Source: Paracoccus contaminans (GTDB lineage Bacteria > Pseudomonadota > Alphaproteobacteria > Rhodobacterales > Rhodobacteraceae). Taken from it: a stretch of 64,000 nt of DNA. The DNA lies in assembly GCF_002105555.1 (NCBI RefSeq), contig NZ_CP020612.1:1101001-1165000 (forward strand), in the 5' to 3' direction. Position 1 is the stretch's first letter. Each line of letters opens with the position of its first letter. A model generated the notes under the pieces. That model made no database searches and had not been told where the DNA came from. It saw only the letters and a program-made list of their open reading frames with translations. This document shows, piece by piece, positions 1 to 8,200 of this stretch. The translations under genes and the position numbers were made by a program.

Positions 1-107
1 GGCATGTGGTCCACAACGAGAAGCACGAGTATTGGATGCGTCAGGGGGCCGGGGCGCAGGCTGCCTTCGAGGACGCAATGGTCGCAATGACCGGGGTACG
101 GCCGTGA
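1..107 (+). CDS. 3' end of an unidentified chromosomal gene (partial)
   Basis: An open frame enters from the left edge and stops with TGA at 105-107. It encodes about 34 residues ending in ATPGVRP-like sequence (read: MVAMTGVRP). The fragment is too short to recognise a family. It lies outside the integrated element and converges on the terminator at 249-266. A GTG overlapping its stop opens a further short frame to 280, but that frame runs through the terminator hairpin and I do not count it as a gene. Confidence 0.4.
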   Translation, partial: HVVHNEKHEYWMRQGAGAQAAFEDAMVAMTGVRP

Positions 108-248
108 GCGACACGCCTTCGCCAACAGGAACGTCCCACGAACATCCTGCGATTCCCATGTCGCATGGGTGTTGCACGGAGGAAATCGGAACGGCTGTAA
201 GCCTTTGGAATCGCGCAGAAAGATCTTGTTCTGTGTCGCAACGCGAAA

Positions 249-266
249 AGCGCCCCGTGGGGCGCT
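249..266 (-). terminator. Displaced native terminator of the rRNA operon
   Basis: The dyad AGCGCCCC/GGGGCGCT is followed, in minus-strand reading, by TTTTCGCG, which fits an intrinsic terminator. It sits about 40 bp beyond the end of the tRNA-fMet remnant, just where the terminator of the original 23S-5S-tRNA-fMet transcript should be. It may also stop the plus-strand gene ending at 107, although the T-rich tract is on the minus-strand side. Confidence 0.6.
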
Positions 267-305
267 CTGTTATGGCCTAAGCCTTTGATATCTTGTATGA
301 AGATT

Positions 306-350
306 TGGTTGCGGGGGCAGGATTTGAACCTGCGGCCTTCAGGTTATGAG
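306..350 (-). other. attL: displaced 3' half of tRNA-fMet
   Basis: Read on the minus strand, this is the anticodon loop (CAT), T arm, acceptor 3' strand and CCA of an initiator tRNA, with no 5' half. It matches 61510-61554 except at three positions. Two of those differences pair with each other in the T stem (GCAGG/CCTGC here, GTAGG/CCTAC in the intact gene). The last 15 nt (336-350) are identical to the right copy, and the match stops right after the anticodon region. The crossover therefore probably lies in that block. Homology also continues weakly past the CCA for about 28 nt. Confidence 0.85.
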
Positions 351-481
351 TCGTGTCGAACGAACCATGAACGGTCGCGCAGGATCGCGAGTTGTTGCGC
401 GGTTTCCGCCAGTTGCAAGCCGGGCCAACCGAAGCGGCCTGCGCGCGGATTGTCAGGATTTCGCAGCGGTTTTCACCCTCG

Positions 482-501
482 TGCTTCCACTATGCTTCCA
501 C
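482..501 (+). repeat. Tandem TGCTTCCAC pair near attL, candidate integrase arm sites
   Basis: Two copies of TGCTTCCAC (482-490 and 493-501) have an 11-bp period. The same pair with the same period and orientation occurs near the right end (61426-61445). The surrounding 31 nt match at 26 positions. Spacing by one helical turn close to both att sites is typical of arm-type sites for tyrosine integrases. Otherwise, 351-549 holds no gene that I can support. Confidence 0.5.
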
Positions 502-549
502 CGGGCAGCGAAGTGATTTTCCGGTAGCACAGCGATCATTCATGGCAGG

Positions 550-1479
550 TCAGTCGATCACGACCAGGTTCTGTGGATCCAGCGTTGCTTCACCAACCCA
601 ACGATAGGCGCAGGTCACGCGGGGATAGTCGAGACAGACTGCATTGGGTGCGTCGATGGTCGGGGTGCCCAACCGCTTGTAGTGCCCGAAGAACACCGGC
701 TTTGCTTCGGCCCCATAGGCGCGAAAAGCGACGTCGCCCTCGATTGGCGTCGCAGGCAGTGTTTCAGGGTCCGGCACCGACAAAGCCGCGTCGCGCCAGG
801 TCATGGCGTCCGATTGCCACCATTTCAGACGCAGCGCAGTGCGTCGGTGGCCCTTGATGTCATGGAAATGATGCGGCGCGGGCAGTTCCGCTTCCGGCCC
901 CTTCAGCGTTGTCAGGACAGCCTCCGCAAACCCACTGGCATCATTTTCCAGCGCGATTTCCTGCAGATCGCCGTTTGTGAGCAGGCCGTCCGGACGGCGA
1001 TCCATGATCGTCGCAATGCGCGCCTCATCCCAGCAGGCATGGACGAGACGTAGGCCACCCAGATCAAGGAACAGCGGCAACGACAGGAACCAGTCCATCA
1101 CCTCAGTCGTGTCCGGGTGCCCAACCGGAAATTCATCAAGGAACGTCTGGTGCTGGTCCCGGTTCTTTGCCGAATGAGCCCGCATGTAGCCATCGTCCGT
1201 GCCATCGGCGTTCAGGCCCGGCCGATGGTAGAGCAGCGCATTCAACTCGTGATTGCCCATGATCGCCACGGCATGCTCCTGATCGCACATGGCGCGGACG
1301 AGGGTCAGAACCGAACGGTTCGTGCGACCCATATCTATGAAATCACCGAGGAATGCAGCGATGCGGCCTTCAGGATGTGACCATGACGCACTGCCGGGCA
1401 CATAGCCAAGGGTGATGAGCGTTCGCGTCAGGCGGTCGATATCGGCGTGAATATCCGGGATGATGTCATAGTGCTGCAT
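550..1479 (-). CDS. Calcineurin-like metallophosphoesterase
   Basis: This 309-aa protein carries the metal-binding signatures of the PP2A/ApaH-like phosphoesterase superfamily. These are D9-x-H11 in PDIHAD, GDFIDMG at 45-51, GNHE at 75-78, and a later VHACWDEA block that would supply another metal-ligand His. The family hydrolyses phosphomono- or diesters with two metal ions; the substrate cannot be told from sequence. There is no signal peptide, so it is cytoplasmic. Its ATG overlaps the stop of the upstream DUF6880-like gene by one base (TGATG), so the two are probably translated together. It is the outermost gene of the element on this side, between attL and the integrase. Confidence 0.85.
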   Translation of the reverse strand: MQHYDIIPDIHADIDRLTRTLITLGYVPGSASWSHPEGRIAAFLGDFIDMGRTNRSVLTLVRAMCDQEHAVAIMGNHELNALLYHRPGLNADGTDDGYMRAHSAKNRDQHQTFLDEFPVGHPDTTEVMDWFLSLPLFLDLGGLRLVHACWDEARIATIMDRRPDGLLTNGDLQEIALENDASGFAEAVLTTLKGPEAELPAPHHFHDIKGHRRTALRLKWWQSDAMTWRDAALSVPDPETLPATPIEGDVAFRAYGAEAKPVFFGHYKRLGTPTIDAPNAVCLDYPRVTCAYRWVGEATLDPQNLVVID

Positions 1480-2915
1480 CAGGCGAGCTTACCCCAAAAG
1501 CCGGTCTTTTTGCCATGCTCCGCCTTCAGGCGCGCGGCATAGGCGTGATGCGGCTCGACCAGTCCGAAGTCCTCGATCCGTCCGGCCAGGTCCGCACAGG
1601 TCGCCAGGTGCTGGGCAGCATAGCCATAACGCTTCTGCCTCCCCTCGGTCAGCGTGAAATCGATCATCGCCCTCAGCGCCACCGTCGCGGCCAGCGGATG
1701 CTTCTCGGCCAATGTCTCGGCCGCCGGGGCGAGGAATTCGTAGTGATCGCCATCGACCTCGTCCTGCCGGTCGATCAGCACTCGCGCGGCGTGGCCAAGC
1801 GATGGCCAATTCAGAAAGAAGGCCAGGGCTGCAAGCGGGTCGGCATGGCCAGCGGCATGCGCCATCGCCCGCTCCTCAGCCTCGATGTCGTCGAAATCCG
1901 GCAGACGCTTCAGATAGGCCCGCAGGTGCTCACCCGACAGGTCGCGCTCGAAACACGCCCAGCGGAATGCCTGCGCCTCGACTTTCCGGTCAAGCGCCTC
2001 GAGCACGGCAAGGCGCGCGTCCTGCCACTCGGGCGGGATCCAGCGCGTCTTGTCCACTTCCGCCCGCTCGATGAAGCCAAGCGCGTCCCCTGCCCTGCCC
2101 GCCGCCAGCAGGCGCTGCGCAATTTCGGCCGCGATCTTTGGTACCTTGCGGGTCTTGGGGTCATACTGCGCGATAAAGCCGTCGACGTCGCCCTGGACGT
2201 CGGCGATGTCCCTCAGTGCCATTTCGACCGTGCTCCGCCGCGCGCGTTCCTCCATCTCGTGAGCATAGCGTGTGCCGCCGCTGCCCCAGCCGACGGCCTG
2301 CCATTCGCTCTTTGGCGGTACTGGCACGGGCGTGCGCCCAAGTTCCTCGACCAGTGTCTTCAGATGCGCAACGCCCTCCGGGCCCAGCGCCGGGGCGATA
2401 ATGGCGATCAGACCGTCGTACTGGCCAAAGCCGTTGTCCTGCAGCCCATCGAGAATCTGCCGCGCCAGTGCCTCCGGCGCCGCGTCAGCCGCCTTGGCCA
2501 CCTCGCCCAAATCGGCGCATGCCTGGTGGAAGATGTCGATGACGGTGCCGCTGCTGTCATCGCAGCGTTCGAACACTGGCATGGCCAGTCCCATGAACCG
2601 CCACAGGAGCGCCAATGCCTCACCCGGATCATGCGGAGCGATCTGTTCCATGATGGCGCTGCGCTGGGTCTGAAGATCCTTCACCAGCGGCTTGCGGTTC
2701 TGCCAGTTCACGAAGGTACGTGCCTTTGCGATGCTGCTCAGCCGCTTGTTGATCTCCCGCGCCGCTTCCCTTGGGCCTTCCGCTCCGGCGAGCGCCAGCC
2801 GCAGCTTGCGCTTGGCAGCGGCATCGCCGGTGCTGATCTCGATCAGCAGTTGCGCCAGACGCTCAGCGCCCAGCGCCTCCAGGTTTTTTTCATTGAGGGT
2901 GGATTTCGACGCCAT
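1479..2915 (-). CDS. DUF6880-type helical repeat protein of unknown function
   Basis: This 478-aa, Ala- and Leu-rich, almost entirely helical protein begins MASKSTLNEKNLEALGAERL. The N-terminal lysine/arginine-rich block (about 30-90) followed by repeated helix pairs matches what I recall of the DUF6880 family, which has no assigned function. I see no catalytic motif, signal peptide or membrane segment. It forms a two-gene unit with the metallophosphoesterase downstream (TGATG overlap), which suggests that it positions or regulates that enzyme; this is inference from context only. It is divergently oriented from the integrase, 218 bp away. Confidence 0.6.
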   Translation of the reverse strand: MASKSTLNEKNLEALGAERLAQLLIEISTGDAAAKRKLRLALAGAEGPREAAREINKRLSSIAKARTFVNWQNRKPLVKDLQTQRSAIMEQIAPHDPGEALALLWRFMGLAMPVFERCDDSSGTVIDIFHQACADLGEVAKAADAAPEALARQILDGLQDNGFGQYDGLIAIIAPALGPEGVAHLKTLVEELGRTPVPVPPKSEWQAVGWGSGGTRYAHEMEERARRSTVEMALRDIADVQGDVDGFIAQYDPKTRKVPKIAAEIAQRLLAAGRAGDALGFIERAEVDKTRWIPPEWQDARLAVLEALDRKVEAQAFRWACFERDLSGEHLRAYLKRLPDFDDIEAEERAMAHAAGHADPLAALAFFLNWPSLGHAARVLIDRQDEVDGDHYEFLAPAAETLAEKHPLAATVALRAMIDFTLTEGRQKRYGYAAQHLATCADLAGRIEDFGLVEPHHAYAARLKAEHGKKTGFWGKLA

Positions 2916-3035
2916 CGGAATTCCGTTTCTTTTCGCGGACCTTAGCAGCGCGGTCGGAAGACCGGAACCTGCGTTCTGATTCGCCGTGGCCAGAGTTTTC
3001 GCCCACGCCTGCGATTCAGCCCCTGCGTGGCATTA

Positions 3036-3116
3036 CGTGGATTTTCCTTTTTCCACGCAATATCAATGTGTTCGTTGACTAGCCCTCCGCGTTGGGCACT
3101 GTGGAAACCAGTCAAC
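3036..3116. promoter_or_regulatory. Divergent control region upstream of integrase, with two dyads
   Basis: The 218 bp between the DUF6880-like gene and the integrase contain two dyads. One is CGTGGA (3036-3041) with TCCACG (3052-3057), around a T-rich 10-bp spacer. The other is GTTGACT (3074-3080) with AGTCAAC (3110-3116), just before the integrase start. They could be operators or excision-factor sites. No convincing -35/-10 pair was found by eye. Confidence 0.3.
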
Positions 3117-3133
3117 CCGGAAGCCGATCTCTC

Positions 3134-4288
3134 ATGCCCAAGCTCACAAAGCGCATCGTCGACGCCGCAGAAGCGCAAACCGCTGAATACTTCGTCTGGG
3201 ACAGCGACATCCCTGGTTTCGGGCTGCGGGTGCTGCCAAGCGGGCGGAAAGGCTACGTCGTGCAATACCGCGCAGGGCGCCGGTCGCGGCGTATCAGCCT
3301 CGGGCCTAGCACCGTGCTGACCTGCGAGCAGGCGCGCACCCGCGCCATCACCATCGTCGCCGCTGCGCGCAACGGACTGGACCCGGCGGCCGAACGCGAC
3401 GCAGGGCGCAAGGCGATCACGATCAAGGAATTGGCCGAACGGTTCGACAAGGAACACATCGCCATCCGCGTGAAGGCCAGTACGGGCAAGGAGTATCGCC
3501 GGAACCTGCAGCGCTTCATCCTGCCCGCCCTCGGGCAGTTGACGGTCATTGGGATCACGCGGGCAGACGTCGCAAAGTTCCACCACGACTTGCGGCACAT
3601 CCCCTATCAGGCCAACCGCTGCCTCGAGGTGATCTCGAAGATGTTCAGCCTGTCCGAGATGTGGGGCCTGCGGCCGGACGGGACCAACCCGCGCAAGCAC
3701 ATCCGGAAGTATCCCGAGGAAAAGCGCGAACGGTTCCTGAGTGCGGCCGAGCTGCGCCGGATCGGCGAGGTGCTGCGCGAAATGGAAGCGGAAGGGGTGG
3801 AACTGCCCTCAGCCATCCTCGCCGCGCGTCTGCTGATCCTCACCGGATGCCGCCTGAATGAGATCATGTCCTTGCAATGGTCCTACGTCGATCTCGACGT
3901 CCCTGCCCTGCGCCTGCCGGATTCAAAGACAGGTGCGAAGGTCGTCCACGTCGGACAGCCGGTCGTAGACCTGCTCCGGGGCGCCCAGCGCGTCGACGGC
4001 AACCCTTGGGTGATCACCGGTACTCTGCCCGGCAAGCCCCTGAGCGATCTCCAGCCCTTCTGGCAGCGCGTCCGCGCCCGCGCAGGGGTAAAGGACGTCC
4101 GCATCCACGACCTGCGCCACACCTTCGCGTCCACGGCCGTGGCGTCGGGTCAAGGCCTGCCGATGATCGGCAAGCTCCTCGGCCACACGCAGGTCCAGAC
4201 CACGGCGCGATACGCCCATCTCGCGGCGGAACCCGTCCGGATGGCGGCCGACGCGGTCGCGCAGAACCTGCGGCAATCCTTGGGATAA
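3134..4288 (+). CDS. Tyrosine recombinase / integrase with DUF4102-type arm-binding domain
   Basis: Site-specific recombinase of 384 aa, expected to integrate and excise the element at tRNA-fMet. The N-terminal 90 residues (SDIPGFGLRVLPSGRKGYVVQYR) are the DUF4102-like arm-binding domain of tRNA-targeting integrases. A SAM-like core-binding region follows. The catalytic domain shows Arg in TGCRLNEIMSLQW (about 239), Lys in DSKTGAK, HDLRH (about 324), LLGHTQ and the nucleophile Tyr in ARYAHL (about 358). I chose the ATG at 3134 (MPKLTKRIVDAA), which matches relatives; 14 upstream residues also in frame look non-coding. It is the only integrase in the window. It lies 2.8 kb inside attL with two genes in between. 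Confidence 0.93.
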   Translation: MPKLTKRIVDAAEAQTAEYFVWDSDIPGFGLRVLPSGRKGYVVQYRAGRRSRRISLGPSTVLTCEQARTRAITIVAAARNGLDPAAERDAGRKAITIKELAERFDKEHIAIRVKASTGKEYRRNLQRFILPALGQLTVIGITRADVAKFHHDLRHIPYQANRCLEVISKMFSLSEMWGLRPDGTNPRKHIRKYPEEKRERFLSAAELRRIGEVLREMEAEGVELPSAILAARLLILTGCRLNEIMSLQWSYVDLDVPALRLPDSKTGAKVVHVGQPVVDLLRGAQRVDGNPWVITGTLPGKPLSDLQPFWQRVRARAGVKDVRIHDLRHTFASTAVASGQGLPMIGKLLGHTQVQTTARYAHLAAEPVRMAADAVAQNLRQSLG

Positions 4289-4366
4289 TTGCGCGCCAGC
4301 CATTCCCTTTTCGATTGATCCCCAAGCATCGCGCCGCTACGGTCGAGGAAGGCCCAGAAATTGGGC

Positions 4367-4385
4367 GCGCATAATTTCCATGCGC
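4367..4385. promoter_or_regulatory. Candidate operator of the WYL regulator
   Basis: The dyad GCGCATAATTTCCATGCGC has 6-bp arms and a 7-bp AT-rich spacer. It ends about 21 bp before the start of the WYL gene. Regulators of the BrxR/CapW type bind inverted repeats at their own promoters, so autoregulation of the five-gene operon is plausible. This is inference from position and symmetry. Confidence 0.4.
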
Positions 4386-4406
4386 ATCGACCGATGACGG
4401 GAGAGC

Positions 4407-5285
4407 GTGGTGAGCGACGACAGGTCGGAGCTTCGTTGGGGGGTCGAGCAAAGGCTCGAGTTCATCGAGTTCCGCCTGTTCTGGGAGGGGCATGTGAACC
4501 GCAGCGATGTGATGGAGCAGTTCGGGCTGTCGGTGAACCAGGCGTCATCCGACCTGAGCCGCTACATCGGCCTCGCCCCCCACAACATGGACTACGACCG
4601 CAGCCTGCGGACCTATGTGCGCCAACCAGGCTTCAAGCCTGTGTTCGACAAGCTCGATGCCGGTCGGTACCTCGCCCAGCTGCGGTCGGTCGCCGACGGC
4701 ATCCTTGATCAAGACGACTGCTGGATCGCCGGACTGCCCGCCTACGATTCCGCCCCCACCCCGGCGCGCGGCGTAGATCCTGCAACCCTCCGGTCCGTGG
4801 TCGATGCGATCCGCCAGTCTGAAGCAATCGAGGTGCAGTATCAGTCCCTGTCCAATCCGGAGCCCCGGTCGCGCTGGATCGCGCCGCATGCCATCGCCTT
4901 CGACGGTTTCCGCTGGCACGCCCGCGCATTCTGCTTCGGTGACGAGGTGTTCAAGGATTTCCTGCTGTCCCGGATCCTCGACATCCGCGGCTCGCGCACG
5001 GCAGACGTTCTGGGCTACAACGATCAGGACTGGCACACCTTTGCAACGCTGGAAATCGGCCCCCACCCTGCCCTGTCAGAGACGCAGGCCAAGGTGATTG
5101 CGCTCGACTATGGCATGCTCGGCGGCAAGGCTGAGATCAAGGTTCGTCGGGCGTTGCTCTACTATGCGCTAAGGCGACTTGGGCTCGATACCGATCCCGC
5201 CGCCCGGAAGCCTCACGACCAGCAGATCGTGCTTTTGAACCGTGACGTGATCCTCGGCCGCCAGGGTCAGGCAGAGGAGCAGTAG
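4407..5285 (+). CDS. wHTH-WYL transcriptional regulator (BrxR/CapW-like)
   Basis: This 292-aa protein has an N-terminal winged helix (EFRLFWEGHVNRSDVMEQFGLS, about 15-45). A central WYL domain follows (IEVQYQSLSNPEPRSRWIAPHAIAFDGFRWHARAFC, about 145-180, counted in two parts), then a C-terminal WCX-like region. This layout is that of BrxR/CapW regulators, which head many anti-phage operons as repressors that may respond to nucleic-acid ligands. Start is GTG at 4407 or 4410, after GGGAGAG. It ends 8 bp before the helicase gene, so it is first in the defence operon and probably controls it. A dyad lies just upstream (4367-4385). Confidence 0.8.
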   Translation: MVSDDRSELRWGVEQRLEFIEFRLFWEGHVNRSDVMEQFGLSVNQASSDLSRYIGLAPHNMDYDRSLRTYVRQPGFKPVFDKLDAGRYLAQLRSVADGILDQDDCWIAGLPAYDSAPTPARGVDPATLRSVVDAIRQSEAIEVQYQSLSNPEPRSRWIAPHAIAFDGFRWHARAFCFGDEVFKDFLLSRILDIRGSRTADVLGYNDQDWHTFATLEIGPHPALSETQAKVIALDYGMLGGKAEIKVRRALLYYALRRLGLDTDPAARKPHDQQIVLLNRDVILGRQGQAEEQ

Positions 5286-5293
5286 GATTTTCC

Positions 5294-8200
5294 ATGAAAG
5301 CTTTTGAATTCGACCACAATCTAATCGACTCCTATGCGCGCTTCTCGCGGTCGTTCAGCACCATCCGGGCACCGGACATCGCCGCCGAAGTCACGCGCCA
5401 ATATGACGACGGCCGCTTCTGGCCCGACGCCCTTCTTTCGCTGAACCCCAAGTTCCTGTCAGGCCCCACGGTGGATGACCTTGTCGCGTCGGGGGATCTG
5501 GACGAGGCAACGGCCCGGATTTTCAGGATCGGCGCCACGCCCATCCGGTTTCACCGGCACCAGGCACAGTCCATCGCCAAGGCTCGGGCGGGTCAAAGCT
5601 TTGTCGTGACGACGGGCACAGGCTCAGGTAAATCCCTGTGCTTCTTTGTCCCCGTGGTCGATGCCATCGTTCGCTCGCGCAAGGCAGGGCAGCCGCGCAA
5701 GACGCGCGCCATCATCGTCTACCCGATGAACGCCCTCGCAAACAGCCAAATCAAAGAAATCGAGAAGTTCATTTCCCAATCCGGGTTGCCGGAAGAGCTG
5801 AAGCCTGTGGTCCGGCGATACACGGGTCAGGAGAGCCAGGAAGAGCGCCAGCGGATCGCTGACAATCCGCCCGATATCCTGCTCACGAACTTCATGATGG
5901 CCGAACTGCTCCTGACACGGCAGGATGCCCTTGATACCAAAGTCATCGACAATGCCACCGGGCTCGAGTTCATCGTGCTCGACGAATTGCACACCTACCG
6001 CGGCCGTCAGGGCGCCGATGTGGCGATCCTCGTGCGCCGCCTTCGGAACCGCTGTGCACCGGCCAAAGCGCCGATCTGCATCGGCACGTCGGCCACCATG
6101 GCAAGCGAGGGATCAGAGGCCGGTCGCGCGAAAGCAGTGGCCGATGTCGCCTCGCGCCTGTTCGGGGCGTCTATCGGCCCTGATGCCGTCATCGACGAGT
6201 CCCTTCAGCGCGCCACGGACGACCGCCTGAAGCTGGAAGATGTTCGGCCGCAACTCGCGACAACGCTTGGCAGCGACCTGCCGGAAACACTGACAGATGA
6301 GGCGCTGCGGCGACATCCCCTTGCTGTCTGGGCCGAGCTGGCGATCGGCCTTGATGACGGCCAGGAACTGAAGCGCAAGAAGCCCGTCCCGTTCGACGAT
6401 GCTGTAGAACAGCTTGCGCAAGACAGCGGCCTCGACAAGGAAACATGCAGGAGAGGTTTCGAGCAATTCCTGACCCGCGTCAGCCTACCAGAGACCGAGC
6501 GCGGCGGCGAAGGGTCCGGCGCCTTCCTCGCATTCAAGCTGCATCGGTTCATTTCCGGCGCCGGAGAGATCTTCACGACGCTGACCGGTCGCCCGAGGCG
6601 GGTTCTGTTCGAGGGCCAGTTGGAAGACCCCGATGCCCCCGGCCATCGCCTCTATCCGACACGGTTCTGCAGGGAATGCGGCCACGAGGTCCATGTCGTC
6701 ACTAAATCCGAGGATGCCGACGGGCTTCGCTTCCTACCCAGAAACATTGATGACACACCGATCCCGGACCCGGATGGCGATATAGCCGGCTATCTGACGC
6801 CCGTTGGCGGAAATGACCCGGACTACGCCTTCACCGGCGACGTGGAGACCTACCCGGAAGATTGGCGCGAAGAGCGCAACGGCATCGAACGCCTGCGCGC
6901 CAACCGCAAGGGCCGACTGCCGGAGCAGGTCACGGTGCGACCCGATGGACGCTACAGCCCGGACGGCGTCAGTTTCTGGTTCATTCCAGGCAAGTTCGGG
7001 TTCTGTCCCTGCTGCCTGGATCAACCCCATCCAAGCATGCGGGAGCGCAGCAAGCTTGCCGGCCTTTCGGGTGAAGGCCGAAGCTCGGCAACTACCCACC
7101 TCGTGTCGACAGCCCTTGAGTGGATGAATGGCGATGCCAGCGGCGTTCCCGCCGAGAAGCGAAAGCTGCTGGGTTTCACGGACAACCGCCAGGACGCTGC
7201 CCTTCAGGCAGGACATTTCAACGACTACCTGTTTGTCAGCTTGCTGCGCGGCGCCATCCTGCGTGCTGTCATCGACGCGGGCGCTGACGGCATGGCTGAG
7301 GATGAGTTCGGTCTGCGAGTGGTGAAAGCACTCGGCTTCACAGCATCGAACAAGGAAGCCCGCATCCATTGGATGCTAGACCCCGAAGCTGGCGCCGTGG
7401 TGCGCGAGGACGCCCAGCGTTCACTTGCCAAGGTGCTTGCCCACCGGGTCTGGACGGACCTGCGGCGGGGCTGGCGCTATACGAATCCCAGCCTGTCGGT
7501 CCTGAAGCTGGTCGACGTCGAATTCATTGGGCTCGACGACATCGCGCAAGACCGCGAAACCCTGATGGCGGTGCATCCGGCGCTCGGAGACCTGGATGCA
7601 GGAGCCTGCAAGAAGCTGCTCAAGGAAATCCTTGGCGCAATGCTGGAAGGTCTGGCCGTCAGCACCGAGGCCCTTGATCTGACCGTTCTAGACACAGTCG
7701 GCCAAAAGTCGCGGAACCTGTTGCGGGCGCCTTGGGCCATCGACCAAAAGGAAACGCCCCGAAGCCGGTCTACCCTGTTCCTGCAGGCGCCCGGAAAGGA
7801 TCGTGTCGGGCTGCGAGAAGAGCAGACCATCATCCGTGCCGGCCACAACTCCCGGATCGGCCGGTCGATCAATCGCAGGAGCATGATCGGAACGAAGCTG
7901 AACAAGGACGAGTACCTTGCCGTCATGACCGGGCTTCTGGAACTGATGGCACGCGAAGGTCTGGTCTCGCTTGTCGAGATCGAGGCTGATCTCCTCGGGT
8001 GGCGGTTGTCGCCTTCAGCAGTACGTCTGGTCCCCGGAGAAGCTGTCCGCACCGGACAGGCGCAGGGGAACCGGTATTTCCACGACCTCTATAACGCCAT
8101 TGCGACCGATCTTAAACGGGGCCGCAGCACCTATTGGGGTCTGGAGGGACGTGAACACACCGCTCAGGTTTCGCAAAAGCAACGCGAGTGGCGGGAGTGG

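Noticed and set aside
108..280. GTG frame overlapping the stop of the partial left-edge gene
   Set aside because: It crosses a terminator hairpin and shows no protein-like pattern.
285..527. Open frame containing RGQDLNLRPSGYE
   Set aside because: It is the well-known false translation of a reversed tRNA 3' end; the frame runs through attL and the repeats.
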